From positions 248,888-312,887 of the forward strand of contig NZ_JAUIRR010000003.1 in the NCBI RefSeq assembly GCF_030577135.1: DNA of 64,000 nt, read 5' to 3'. The notes beneath the pieces were generated by a model. It made no database searches. It worked only from the letters and a program-made list of their open reading frames with translations, and was not told where the DNA came from. Shown one piece after another: positions 37,198 through 45,906 of this stretch (positions are counted from its first letter, which is position 1; every line of letters starts with the position of its first letter). Made by a program: the position numbers and the translations under genes. The DNA is from Sulfurimonas sp. hsl 1-7 (GTDB lineage Bacteria; Campylobacterota; Campylobacteria; Campylobacterales; Sulfurimonadaceae).

Positions 37198-37259
37198 TCA
37201 CCAAAATAGGAATTTTAAGCATAAAAAATTCTGTGTTAAAAGAAGGGAGTTAAAATACT

Positions 37260-37718
37260 CTAGTGTTCATGTTCCATATTGAGTATCTCTTCTACTCCAG
37301 CATCTGAAAGGTGTTCCATCTCTAAAACTTCACCAGATACTCTTAAAGGGATTCCTGCAAGTTCATGGTTCGCATTCAGTGTTGCATATTCATCATCTAT
37401 ACTTTCAACAACGAAAACGACTGATTCATCTTCACCTTCAAGCTCCATTCCAACAGCAATCTCTTCTGGAAGATCCGTTAGTAACTCTTTTACCATTAAA
37501 GATTCGTTAAACTCACCAAAAGCGTCTGCAGGAGCGAGTAAAAGGTCAAAAGTATCACCAACTTTTTTCCCCTCTAATTCATCTTCCAGTTTTTGAAATA
37601 TCTGATTATAACCACCGTGAAGGTACATCACCTCATCACTCTCATCCAAGATGTTACCCTTCTCATCTGCTAACTTCAAAGAGATAGATACAAGTGTATT
37701 TTTTGTAATTTTTTCCAT
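37260..37718 (-). CDS. slyD: SlyD-like FKBP-type peptidyl-prolyl isomerase
   Basis: 152 residues, acidic. FKBP domain with an inserted IF chaperone flap, as in SlyD: VSISLKLADEKGNILDES, YLHGGYNQIFQKLEDELEGK, PADAFGEFNESLM, and NANHELAGIPL (the typical NHPLAG region, altered). The C-terminus ends MEHEH but lacks the long His-rich tail of E. coli SlyD. It speeds prolyl isomerisation and may help nickel handling. The ATG at 37718 has AAGAAG 6 nt upstream and is preferred to the GTG at 37724. Confidence 0.85.
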   Translation of the reverse strand: MEKITKNTLVSISLKLADEKGNILDESDEVMYLHGGYNQIFQKLEDELEGKKVGDTFDLLLAPADAFGEFNESLMVKELLTDLPEEIAVGMELEGEDESVVFVVESIDDEYATLNANHELAGIPLRVSGEVLEMEHLSDAGVEEILNMEHEH

Positions 37719-37869
37719 ATTCACTTCTTTATTTTTAATTTTCTTGATATTCTTGAAAGTTTACCACAAAGAAGTTTCATACCACTCTTTGCGCTTAATA
37801 GATCCTGCTTATTTGTCTAATTCATAAAAATCATAGTATTATTCCTTAGAAAATATATAGGAGGTTGAT

Positions 37870-39075
37870 GTGGTAGAGTTTAAAACCTTTCAAACTACCG
37901 GACATGATGATTTTGAGCTAAATATAAAAAGAGAGAGTAAGCTCACGTATCATATCTCGTATAGAACAGACAACAAACATAACGGCATCATATTTGTCAT
38001 TCCCGGATTTGGTGAAGATGCGAGCGTAGAGTATCAGAAAAATCTCTTAACACATATTGCGCAGGAGTATGGGCTACTTGCAGTTTTTGTAGAGTATCAT
38101 GCTATCTTTTCAAGACCTTCTAACGGTGCTATTATCAGTTTTGATGAAAGAGACGGAGCAAGACTCATAGATCTCATTCAAAAATACAATGTCATCTTAG
38201 ATGAAAACGATTTAAGTGTTAAGTCTATTCTTCTAGCATTAAATCGTTCGCTTCCCAAGGATAATGAAGAGATTATCAGCGCTACTCTTTATCCTGCTAA
38301 GAATGAATACCAGAACTTCGGTATCTTACAAGCTATAGACATCCTGAGTGTTTTATATGATTTAAAATCTTTAGGCTACGGCGAACTTATCGAAAAAGCA
38401 CCGATCATTGCTATGGGTAGCTCACATGGAGGATATATAGCAAACTTGTTAGCTAAACTAGCTCCAAACACGTTTGATTTTATCATAGACAACTCTTGCT
38501 ACGTAAAACCTCCTCTAAAGTATATTGTAGGCAAAGAACACGACATTACCAGATCTGAACTAAAGACTAAATATCCAAATTTCACATTATCGTCATATAC
38601 ATTCACTCATTGGACGAAAGATCCTCAATCTAAAAACCATTTTTCAGATTCTGCCTATGAGATAAGGGACTTAACAAACCCTTCACATCTGGATACTATG
38701 TTAAATAAATACAAATCAAAAACATCATATTTTTCGTATCATTCAAAATATGATCAATATATAGCACCTTATGATGATAAGTTAGAATATGTCAATCATC
38801 TTAAAGAGCATGATCGCCCTTACACATTTATGACAATTGAGAGTGAAGATCAAGTCGACGGTAAACTTATTAAAAACCTCGATCACGCAATGGGTGCATC
38901 CAATAAAGAGATCTTGAAAAACACTTTGCCTTCTATACTAAAAGAGGGAATAAATTCTGGTAAAACCGATCTATGTAACCAGTCGGTGATCTCTTACACA
39001 ACATCAGAGAATAACACCTATGAATTTAAATTTAATGAAGATAATATAAGCGCAAGGATTACACCTGCTTCTTAA
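37870..39075 (+). CDS. DUF2920 family alpha/beta-hydrolase-like protein
   Basis: 401 residues, no signal peptide. IIFVIPGFGEDAS and the nucleophile elbow MGSSHGGYIANLLAK (about 180-194) indicate an alpha/beta-hydrolase fold. It resembles DUF2920 proteins, which in Campylobacter occur in the flagellin glycosylation region. The start is GTG with a perfect AGGAGG 5 nt upstream. No glycosylation genes are nearby, so the substrate is open. The 3' end overlaps the convergent spherulin-like gene by 4 bp. Confidence 0.75.
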   Translation: MVEFKTFQTTGHDDFELNIKRESKLTYHISYRTDNKHNGIIFVIPGFGEDASVEYQKNLLTHIAQEYGLLAVFVEYHAIFSRPSNGAIISFDERDGARLIDLIQKYNVILDENDLSVKSILLALNRSLPKDNEEIISATLYPAKNEYQNFGILQAIDILSVLYDLKSLGYGELIEKAPIIAMGSSHGGYIANLLAKLAPNTFDFIIDNSCYVKPPLKYIVGKEHDITRSELKTKYPNFTLSSYTFTHWTKDPQSKNHFSDSAYEIRDLTNPSHLDTMLNKYKSKTSYFSYHSKYDQYIAPYDDKLEYVNHLKEHDRPYTFMTIESEDQVDGKLIKNLDHAMGASNKEILKNTLPSILKEGINSGKTDLCNQSVISYTTSENNTYEFKFNEDNISARITPAS

Positions 39076-39869
39076 TTTTTACACCCTTTTGAGATCAACA
39101 CAGCGAGCTCGTTGACATAACTCGATAAAGAGTCCCATCGATCATCGGTAATTCCATGATCTGTTGCATAAACATACTCAAAATTATGTTCAAGAGCATA
39201 GCTACACACTTTTTGTACCATATTCTCTTGATCTGAGCTATAAAGCAATAGTGCTTTTTTTGTATATTCAGTGGGTTGGTGGAGATTTGTTGTTTCTACA
39301 ACCTTTGTATATGTAGTTTCACGTATAACAACCACAGATGCGATATCTCCTTCCATATACACACTGTCTACACTTGTTCCCGGATTTAAAATATTAAATT
39401 TCATCCCTTTACTCTGGGCGTATTGTGTAATATTTTTATAATATTCAAAATCTTTTTCATCGTTTGAAGCCTCATCGAAAAAGAACCCTTTTAGACCATA
39501 GGGCTTGTAAAACTCTACCCATGCATCTATATTTTGTTTTACCTCATCTATAGGGCGCTGGGAATACTGCGTATACACATAGCCGACTATATCTATCCCT
39601 GCATTGTGCAAAGATTCAATCCCATTTATATAACTTGTACTAGGTTGTGTAAAATCTCCGTTAGATTGGTTTACTATGGCTACTATTTCAAGATTGTTCG
39701 TATTGTTTTTCAGTGCTATTAAACGTTCCCAACTATCGTTGGATGAGGGGTAAGAGTATAACGGAACCAACATCTTTTTGACACTAACTTCCATTGTACT
39801 CTCCTCTTTACAGCTGCTTAATACTAAACTCATTACAAAAGCAAGAACAAATATCTTCAATCTATGCAT
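39072..39869 (-). CDS. Spherulation-specific family 4 lipoprotein
   Basis: 265 residues. A lipoprotein signal peptide ends LSSC (lipobox, Cys about 20). The mature part has the Spherulin4 pattern: MLVPLYSYPSSNDSWERL, VAIVNQSNGDF, YINGIESLHNAGIDIVGYVYTQYSQR, and GLKGFFFDEASND, where acids at a TIM-barrel strand end suggest a glycoside-hydrolase-like site. In other bacteria relatives occur with exopolysaccharide loci. The function here is unknown. Confidence 0.75.
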   Translation of the reverse strand: MHRLKIFVLAFVMSLVLSSCKEESTMEVSVKKMLVPLYSYPSSNDSWERLIALKNNTNNLEIVAIVNQSNGDFTQPSTSYINGIESLHNAGIDIVGYVYTQYSQRPIDEVKQNIDAWVEFYKPYGLKGFFFDEASNDEKDFEYYKNITQYAQSKGMKFNILNPGTSVDSVYMEGDIASVVVIRETTYTKVVETTNLHQPTEYTKKALLLYSSDQENMVQKVCSYALEHNFEYVYATDHGITDDRWDSLSSYVNELAVLISKGCKN

Positions 39870-39895
39870 GATAAACCCTTTTCATCTTGCTACAC

Positions 39896-40387
39896 TTATT
39901 TATAAAGTGCAATATCTTCTCTTTTCGGATATACAAAATCTATAAGCTCACAATTGTTCTTTGCAAGCCTGTCTTCATTGCACTTCAAAACAACATACGC
40001 CGATGTAGGGATATTACTTATGTATTGATCGCTGATATGGTTGCTAAGTTCGGTAAGTTCGGGATTATGTGAGACAATAGCGATCGAATCATACTGTTTG
40101 AGTTGTTTGTTGATAAAGGCTAAAAGTTTCTCGCTCGAAGTTGCATAGAGTTCATCATAAAAATCCACTTCGGTTTGTAACTTTTCATTAAAGATTTCAG
40201 CCGTTTTTTTAGCTCTTTTAGCGGAACTTGCAAATATTTTCTCGATCGCTATACCTTGTTTTTTGAGATGGCATGCCATTACGGGAGCATCCCGTTTTCC
40301 CCTCTTGTTAAGCGGTCTGTCAAAATCAGCCAATAACAGGTCTTTCCAACTTGACTTTGCATGTCGGATCAAAATAACTGTTTTCAT
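39896..40387 (-). CDS. sixA: SixA-type histidine phosphatase
   Basis: 163 residues. Histidine phosphatase with the catalytic LIRHAKSSW at the N-terminus, DFDRPLNKRGKRDA, and the second histidine in IAIVSHNPELTEL. SixA of E. coli removes phosphate from phosphohistidine proteins such as those of the nitrogen PTS. The target here is unknown. It lies 6 bp after a 74-aa hypothetical gene on the same strand. Confidence 0.85.
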   Translation of the reverse strand: MKTVILIRHAKSSWKDLLLADFDRPLNKRGKRDAPVMACHLKKQGIAIEKIFASSAKRAKKTAEIFNEKLQTEVDFYDELYATSSEKLLAFINKQLKQYDSIAIVSHNPELTELSNHISDQYISNIPTSAYVVLKCNEDRLAKNNCELIDFVYPKREDIALYK

Positions 40388-40393
40388 GGCTAT

Positions 40394-40618
40394 CTACCTT
40401 TGTATAACTTGTACCTGCATTACAAGTTTATCCATCCCGTAGGGGTCAACGACGTTAAAGTAGATATTGCCATTGTTGAGTATAGCCGTACCGACCCCCT
40501 CCTCTATGGTCTCTTCTCCATTATAGTAATCTTTATTTTTATACCTTATCTCATACTGCTGTCCATCGACAATATTTAGGTTATGCAGCTCTGCTTGTGT
40601 ATTTGGTGTAAAAGCCAT
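40394..40618 (-). CDS. Hypothetical 74-aa protein
   Basis: 74 residues, acidic, soluble, beta-rich; starts MAFTPNTQAELHNLNIVDGQ and has RYKNKDYYNGEETIEEGVGT. I do not recognise a family. AGGAG lies 9 nt before the ATG. It sits between the CHASE histidine kinase (29-bp gap) and sixA (6-bp gap), all on the minus strand, so the three may form an operon in phosphorelay signalling. Confidence 0.6.
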   Translation of the reverse strand: MAFTPNTQAELHNLNIVDGQQYEIRYKNKDYYNGEETIEEGVGTAILNNGNIYFNVVDPYGMDKLVMQVQVIQR

Positions 40619-40647
40619 TATACTATTCTCCTTAGTTTATAGATTTT

Positions 40648-42432
40648 CTAATTATCAATTTCATCAAGTCCGGAAGGAAACTCTATGCTGAACTTTGCTC
40701 CACGCTGAGTATTTGTCACATACAGCTTTCCGTTACAATGCTCTTCAACAATCGTCTTGGACATATAGAGACCTAGTCCCGTACCGTTATTATCCTGCTT
40801 TGTACTAAAATAAGGCTCAAATATATTTTTGATTATTTTCTCGGGAATGCCACCTGCATTGTCTTCGATACTTATTATCACGTTATCTTCAAACATATGC
40901 CAAGATATCCATATTTTAAAATTTTTATCTTTTTTCTCAGACAAAGCATCCTCTGCATTTTTAAGAATGTTTAATATCACCTGTTTAATCTCATTGACAT
41001 AGGTATATATACTAATATTTTCCTCACTGTCATATATCACCTCTATCTCTTTTGATTCAAAAGAGGAACCGATAATTTGAAGCGTTTCATCAACAACCTG
41101 ATATGCTGTTGCTAACTGCTTCTTCTTTTTGTCCTTAAAAAAATCTCTAAAATCATCGATCGTAGTGGAGAGATGTTGTGATAAATTATCTATAGATTCA
41201 AGCTGCTCGGCAAAAAATTTCTTCTCGTAATTATCCATAGCTACATCTATAGACATAGTTCCTGCAATGGTTGAGATCGACGATAAAGGTTGACGCCATT
41301 GATGTGCGATCATACTTATCATCTCACCCATTTGAGCCATTCTGGACTGATGCAGCATATATGATGTTTGTTCTTTCGTTCTTTGAGTTTGAGCTTTCAA
41401 GTTTTTTAAACTCTTAAAAAGTGCCAAAATAATCAATAATAATAAGAAGTTTGCTATCAATCCCACTAATGTTATAACCAGAGGATATGGACTTGTTGTG
41501 GCATCATCAAACTCTTTTGTACTGACAAAATACACATTCCAGGTCAGGTTGTTTACTTGAAACTTTTTTACCACACTATGTTGTGCTTTTTCGGCATACG
41601 GAGTAAATGAATCAAATAACAGATGTTCGTCCGATATATCATCACTGTCATAAATCTTGATCTCTAAAGCAGATCTATGCATATCTAACGTACTTATGAG
41701 ATCATTCATACGAAAAGGGCTGTAAACAAAACCTTTAAGCAGCTTTCTTCGCTCCTCAATATTACCCGGCTTACTCCCTTTTTTATAAAGAGGCAAATAC
41801 ATAAGCATACCTGCTTGTACATCGGTGTCTATCTCTTGAACCAATGTTACTTTTTTGCTAATTGCAGGCAATCCTGTATCTCTTGCTATCTCCATCGCCG
41901 CTCTTCTAGTCGGTTCTGAAAACATATCGTACCCTATAGCCTCTTGGTTTCTTTTATCTAAAGGTTCAAGATACAAAATAGCACTATAAAGATCTCTCTG
42001 CCCTTTTGGTTTTAGTGAGAATGATTGAAATCCATCCTTTTGCATCTTTTTTTCTATAGGTAATACTTCATCCGGTTTAAGCATCACGGCATAACCGATA
42101 CCCTGCATCCCGTAATTACGTTTTTTTATCGCCAATGCATCTATAAAGTCATGCCACTCTTTGGCAGATACCTTATTACTTCCCTGAAAAAAACCTATTC
42201 CGCTGTGAAGTATATTTTCATAAAGGTAGATCTTGTCTTGTAAATGTTCCAAACTCTCTGCTATTCTCCTCTCAAACCTCTCTTCTGCAAGAGTGTCATA
42301 ATAGCTTTTTGAATAGAGCCATATCACTACAGAGAGTGCTAAAGAGAGTAAAAATACAAGGAAAACACTTAAACCGCTATATGTAATATATCTGTTTAGA
42401 AGTTTAAACAGAAACTTTATACATTGAAACAT
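40648..42432 (-). CDS. CHASE-domain sensor histidine kinase
   Basis: 594 residues. Membrane helices at about 16-40 and 285-312 flank a periplasmic CHASE domain (YENILHSGIGFFQGSNKVSA; GIGYAVMLKPDE). A cytoplasmic linker leads to the kinase: H-box MIAHQWRQPLSS, N-box NILKNAEDAL, G1 SIEDNAGGIPEKI, and G2 GTGLGLYMSKTIVEEH. HQWRQPL is typical of Campylobacterota kinases. The ATG at 42432 has AAGGTGA upstream; the GTG at 42441 overlaps that site and is less likely. A divergent regulator at 42562 is a plausible partner. Confidence 0.88.
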   Translation of the reverse strand: MFQCIKFLFKLLNRYITYSGLSVFLVFLLSLALSVVIWLYSKSYYDTLAEERFERRIAESLEHLQDKIYLYENILHSGIGFFQGSNKVSAKEWHDFIDALAIKKRNYGMQGIGYAVMLKPDEVLPIEKKMQKDGFQSFSLKPKGQRDLYSAILYLEPLDKRNQEAIGYDMFSEPTRRAAMEIARDTGLPAISKKVTLVQEIDTDVQAGMLMYLPLYKKGSKPGNIEERRKLLKGFVYSPFRMNDLISTLDMHRSALEIKIYDSDDISDEHLLFDSFTPYAEKAQHSVVKKFQVNNLTWNVYFVSTKEFDDATTSPYPLVITLVGLIANFLLLLIILALFKSLKNLKAQTQRTKEQTSYMLHQSRMAQMGEMISMIAHQWRQPLSSISTIAGTMSIDVAMDNYEKKFFAEQLESIDNLSQHLSTTIDDFRDFFKDKKKKQLATAYQVVDETLQIIGSSFESKEIEVIYDSEENISIYTYVNEIKQVILNILKNAEDALSEKKDKNFKIWISWHMFEDNVIISIEDNAGGIPEKIIKNIFEPYFSTKQDNNGTGLGLYMSKTIVEEHCNGKLYVTNTQRGAKFSIEFPSGLDEIDN

Positions 42433-42561
42433 AGAAATCACCTTGAATATTAACTACAAAGATTCTAACATAATAATGCACAATACTGAAAATATAAAAA
42501 ATATTTATAATAAAAAACTCATTTAAGAATTCTATGAAGATAAAAAAAGTATGATTATCCC

Positions 42562-44067
42562 ATGAAAGAAGAACTTTTAGCAATTAAAAAACTGGCCGGT
42601 GATATAAGTTTACTTTATGTTGAGGACAATGCAGGTCTTCGTCATAATATGGAAAAACTGCTTGGAAGAGTTTTTGACAACATCATATTAGCCGAAGATG
42701 GCGAAGAGGGTTATAAAAAATTTTTGGAATATCAACCTAAAATTCTTATAACAGATATTAATATGCCTAAGATGAACGGCTTTAAGCTTATAAAAAAAGT
42801 GATGTCGGCTGATCCTGATTGCAAAGTTATTATCTTATCAGCCTACGATGAGAAAGAGTATCTTCACTTAGCTATCAATCTCAGGGTATTTCGTTACCTG
42901 CAAAAACCCGCAAAAGTTCCCGAACTGCTAAACGGTATATACTCTTCACTCAAAGCTATTCACGATACAGAAAACAGATGTCTTTTTGCCAACCAGCTTA
43001 GTACCATTTTAAACTACCAAAACAACATAGTTTTAATGATGCACGAAGCAGAATTTATACTTTGTAACCAGCGTTTTTCTGAATTTTTCGGTGTTGAGGA
43101 TCTTGAAGATTTTGAAAAAAAATATCCGGATATAACTGATCTTTTCCAAGAGCATAAAGAGTTTTTATATTCCACTCCGACAGAAAAATGGTACGATGTA
43201 GTTAAAGAAAATCCGGGAAAACTTTTTCACACAAAAATAAAAAACCATGAAAATGAAAACCGACATCTCATACTCAAAGCAAGAGCAATACCTGAAAAGG
43301 AGGGGCATTTTGTTCTCTCTTTTGATGATGTAACCGAGCTGAATCTCATGTCTCTTTTTGACAGTGATGCAGTGAGAAAAGATAACATTGCAAAAGATAC
43401 GGAATCTATTTTATCTTTAATGCGTGTCGTTCAAAACAACTCTTCAGAACTTAAAATTCACAATTTTTACAAAGGTCTGACTATTGTCAACTCTGCAGTA
43501 ATATCCAAAATAACAGACGATGAAGTGGTACTTAAAATGCCCTATCCACAACTTAAAATCATACAATTATCAAAATATCTGACTATATCTTCTGAGGTGT
43601 TTCCAAAAAGTGTCATATGCCGTGATATTAAGCAGGTTGATATGGACAGCCAATCTGTCACTATAGGGAAGATGAGTTTTGCGCTTCAAGAAGTAGCAGA
43701 TAGACAATATATCCGTCTAGAGCCTGAAGAGAACCATAGCTGTACGCTCTTTTATAAAAACATCAAATTTGAAGGAAAAACCAGGATTGTAGATATTTCG
43801 GAAGTCTCCGTAAAAATTGCGATCGATGCTCTACCTGCTGGTCTTATAGTGGGAACAGATCTTAAACTCTCGTTTAACCTCAATCTTAACGGCAGACTCA
43901 TCTCCATAACAACAGATTCAAATGTTTACAGAATTGATGAAAATGGGAAAAACTATTATCTTATAACAATGTATGAGCTCACTAAGCACAATCTCCATCA
44001 ACTCAAAGACTATCTTGCCAGCAGGCAAATGGCTCTTATACGTGAGTTTAAACACTTAGGCGTATAG
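42562..44067 (+). CDS. REC-PAS-PilZ response regulator
   Basis: 501 residues. The receiver domain (about 16-130) has the phospho-acceptor in LITDINMPKMNG. A PAS-like region follows (about 150-265), and the C-terminus is a PilZ domain (about 385-490). The PilZ RxxxR motif is present (RQYIR), and VDISEVSVKI matches DxSxxG except that the glycine is serine. It probably links phosphorelay to c-di-GMP and acts without DNA binding. It is divergent from the CHASE kinase and its 3' end overlaps the convergent mutarotase by 20 bp. Confidence 0.8.
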   Translation: MKEELLAIKKLAGDISLLYVEDNAGLRHNMEKLLGRVFDNIILAEDGEEGYKKFLEYQPKILITDINMPKMNGFKLIKKVMSADPDCKVIILSAYDEKEYLHLAINLRVFRYLQKPAKVPELLNGIYSSLKAIHDTENRCLFANQLSTILNYQNNIVLMMHEAEFILCNQRFSEFFGVEDLEDFEKKYPDITDLFQEHKEFLYSTPTEKWYDVVKENPGKLFHTKIKNHENENRHLILKARAIPEKEGHFVLSFDDVTELNLMSLFDSDAVRKDNIAKDTESILSLMRVVQNNSSELKIHNFYKGLTIVNSAVISKITDDEVVLKMPYPQLKIIQLSKYLTISSEVFPKSVICRDIKQVDMDSQSVTIGKMSFALQEVADRQYIRLEPEENHSCTLFYKNIKFEGKTRIVDISEVSVKIAIDALPAGLIVGTDLKLSFNLNLNGRLISITTDSNVYRIDENGKNYYLITMYELTKHNLHQLKDYLASRQMALIREFKHLGV

Positions 44068-44872
44068 TATGTGTCGTATTTGGTAAAAGCTCGCGCTTAT
44101 CCTCATACGCATTTGCACTCTCTATACACACAAACTCTTTATAGGCATCCGGTTTCATACCGCTCATTCGTGCAGATTTATCGATCCACGGATTCCAGAC
44201 AACGACACTTTTAGAACCGCTGTTTTTAAGCTCTATATCGCGGTTGGCATCTTTTAAAACGATTGCATCTTCAACACCCTGATAGACGCGATCCACCTCT
44301 TGAGAAAATCCTATCTCACCCTCTTGTGTATGATGTTGCAGAGTAAGAGCATCAAGATAGTTTTTACCCTCTAAGCCCGTTATCCTCACATCTTCGATCG
44401 CCGATACATTAAAATATGTATGAAGCGCTTGAGTGATTGTAAAAGGAACATTGTCACGGTTTGTAGTTTTTAACTCCATCTCAAGTGTCTTTCCAATTCT
44501 AATCGTAAGCTCTACTAAAAATTTATAATCCCATAACTCTCTACTCTCTTTTGAATCTTCCAAAGAGAATCTAAGCTGTGTAGTATCTTCATCAAGCTCT
44601 TGAATCTCATCTAGTTGCCACATTGCAGTTCTGGCAAATCCGTGCTGCGGGAGTTCTGGATTGTTATTTCCAAATGAGGGCCAGCAGATCGGTACCCCTC
44701 CACGAATAGCAGTTCCCAACTCAAACTTGCTTGCATCACTCAGCCACAGTAAAGGTATCTCACCGCTGCGCTCATAGTGAAAAAGATGCGCACCCTGCAA
44801 AGCTATCTTGGCACTTGCAGCTTTGTTGCTTATCTCAACATATTCAAACCCGTTTGAAAGCTTATTTACCAT
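44048..44872 (-). CDS. D-hexose-6-phosphate mutarotase (YeaD-like)
   Basis: 274 residues, galactose-mutarotase-like beta-sandwich. It interconverts anomers of hexose 6-phosphates. Landmarks are GAHLFHYERSGEIPLLWLSD, GGVPICWPSFGNN, HGFARTAMWQL with the catalytic histidine, ALHTYFNVS, VVWNPWIDKSARMSGM, and FVCIESANAY with the catalytic glutamate. It lies 3 bp after the YqfO-like gene on the same strand. Confidence 0.9.
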   Translation of the reverse strand: MVNKLSNGFEYVEISNKAASAKIALQGAHLFHYERSGEIPLLWLSDASKFELGTAIRGGVPICWPSFGNNNPELPQHGFARTAMWQLDEIQELDEDTTQLRFSLEDSKESRELWDYKFLVELTIRIGKTLEMELKTTNRDNVPFTITQALHTYFNVSAIEDVRITGLEGKNYLDALTLQHHTQEGEIGFSQEVDRVYQGVEDAIVLKDANRDIELKNSGSKSVVVWNPWIDKSARMSGMKPDAYKEFVCIESANAYEDKRELLPNTTHTIRLSV

Positions 44873-44875
44873 CTT

Positions 44876-45187
44876 TTAAAACTCCACCATCTTAAAAACT
44901 TCGTACGCTACCTCTTCGTAAGGGTGTACCTCTTTGAGAGTTTTTACAGCTTCTTTGATCAGCTCATCTTTGCAGATCATCTCCACTTTATACTCAGGCA
45001 GTACTTCTAGTTTATCAAGCTCACCTATGGCAGGATTTGCCTTGTCTATCGGTTTAAACTGTCCCTGTCCCAAACTCTCCCAAGAACAACACTCATAGTT
45101 CTCGTATCTTCCGACACCGAGAGCAAAAAGAGCCTCTTTTACCCTCTCTTTATCAGCTTCTGGGACGAAAAAGTTAAGCTTGTACAT
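44876..45187 (-). CDS. YqfO/NIF3-like domain protein
   Basis: 103 residues. It matches the CutA-like domain found inserted in NIF3/YqfO proteins, here as a stand-alone protein: YKLNFFVPEADKERVKEALF, GVGRYENYECCSW, GELDKLEVLPEYKVEMIC and the final VHPYEEVAYEVFKM. HPYEEVAYEVF is the clearest signature. Function is unknown. It overlaps the preceding small gene by one base. Confidence 0.8.
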   Translation of the reverse strand: MYKLNFFVPEADKERVKEALFALGVGRYENYECCSWESLGQGQFKPIDKANPAIGELDKLEVLPEYKVEMICKDELIKEAVKTLKEVHPYEEVAYEVFKMVEF

Positions 45188-45429
45188 TATTTTTTCTTGT
45201 TTAGTCTTGCTTTATAAGCAGCAGGTGAAGCGTATTTTCCTGTTTTATCGTTTGGACCTGAATCTTTTTCATCTACTGCTTTTAGTTTAGGTTGGTACTG
45301 TGTCGGTCTTGTTTTTGTCACCGTACCGTCTAGCTCTATCTTCTCGATTAGCCCCGCTTTTAAACTGTTTAGTATTGTCATAACGATTTCAACATTTTGT
45401 TCATCTACGCTCAGTTTTATCTCTTTCAT
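45187..45429 (-). CDS. Hypothetical 80-aa protein
   Basis: 80 residues, basic at the C-terminus, no signal or membrane segment. Starts MKEIKLSVDEQNVEIVMTIL and ends AAYKARLNKKK. I do not recognise a family. It overlaps the YqfO-like gene by one base (TAATG-type coupling) and is the first of three coupled minus-strand genes ending with the mutarotase. Confidence 0.6.
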   Translation of the reverse strand: MKEIKLSVDEQNVEIVMTILNSLKAGLIEKIELDGTVTKTRPTQYQPKLKAVDEKDSGPNDKTGKYASPAAYKARLNKKK

Positions 45430-45525
45430 TCTCTGCTAACTCTCCGTTTGAGATTTTCAATATAGTATTTTACCATCTCTTAGCGGCATAATACTTGCAA
45501 CTCCGTAAAATAAAAAGAGAATGCA

Positions 45526-45906
45526 ATGAAAGACGAGCTACATATAAACATACCCCTTATGGATGAAAAACACGATGAGTTTTTACAAATACTTTCTCTT
45601 ATAAAGTCTTGTACATCAAAGCAGTTCCTACCTTTGTTTGCAGAGCTTATAGAACATACCAGGGAGCATTTTAGTTTTGAAGAGAAACTGATGGACAAGT
45701 ATGAATTTTACGCAAAGACGGAGCACAAAGAGGAGCATAAAAACCTGCTCAGCGAGATGGAGTACTTTTATGCACAGGCGCAAAAAATGCCTATGTTTGG
45801 GAAAGCTTACATCAATGACTACGCCTACGACAAATTTAAGCGCCACGTCATAAATATCGATTCTCAATTTGCAATGTTTTTAAAAGAGCAAAATATAGAG
45901 TTATAA
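45526..45906 (+). CDS. Bacteriohemerythrin
   Basis: 126 residues, four-helix bundle with the di-iron ligand set: MDEKHDEF (about residue 15), HTREHFSFEEKLM (about 45-57), TEHKEEHKNLL (about 66-76), and HVINIDSQF (about 106-114). It binds oxygen reversibly and may serve as an oxygen store, sensor or delivery protein for oxidases. Its last 6 bases overlap the convergent ABC exporter. Confidence 0.9.
   Translation: MKDELHINIPLMDEKHDEFLQILSLIKSCTSKQFLPLFAELIEHTREHFSFEEKLMDKYEFYAKTEHKEEHKNLLSEMEYFYAQAQKMPMFGKAYINDYAYDKFKRHVINIDSQFAMFLKEQNIEL

Noticed and set aside
42562-44067. DNA-binding output domain for the REC-PAS regulator
   Set aside because: No helix-turn-helix was found; the C-terminal region fits PilZ with RxxxR instead.
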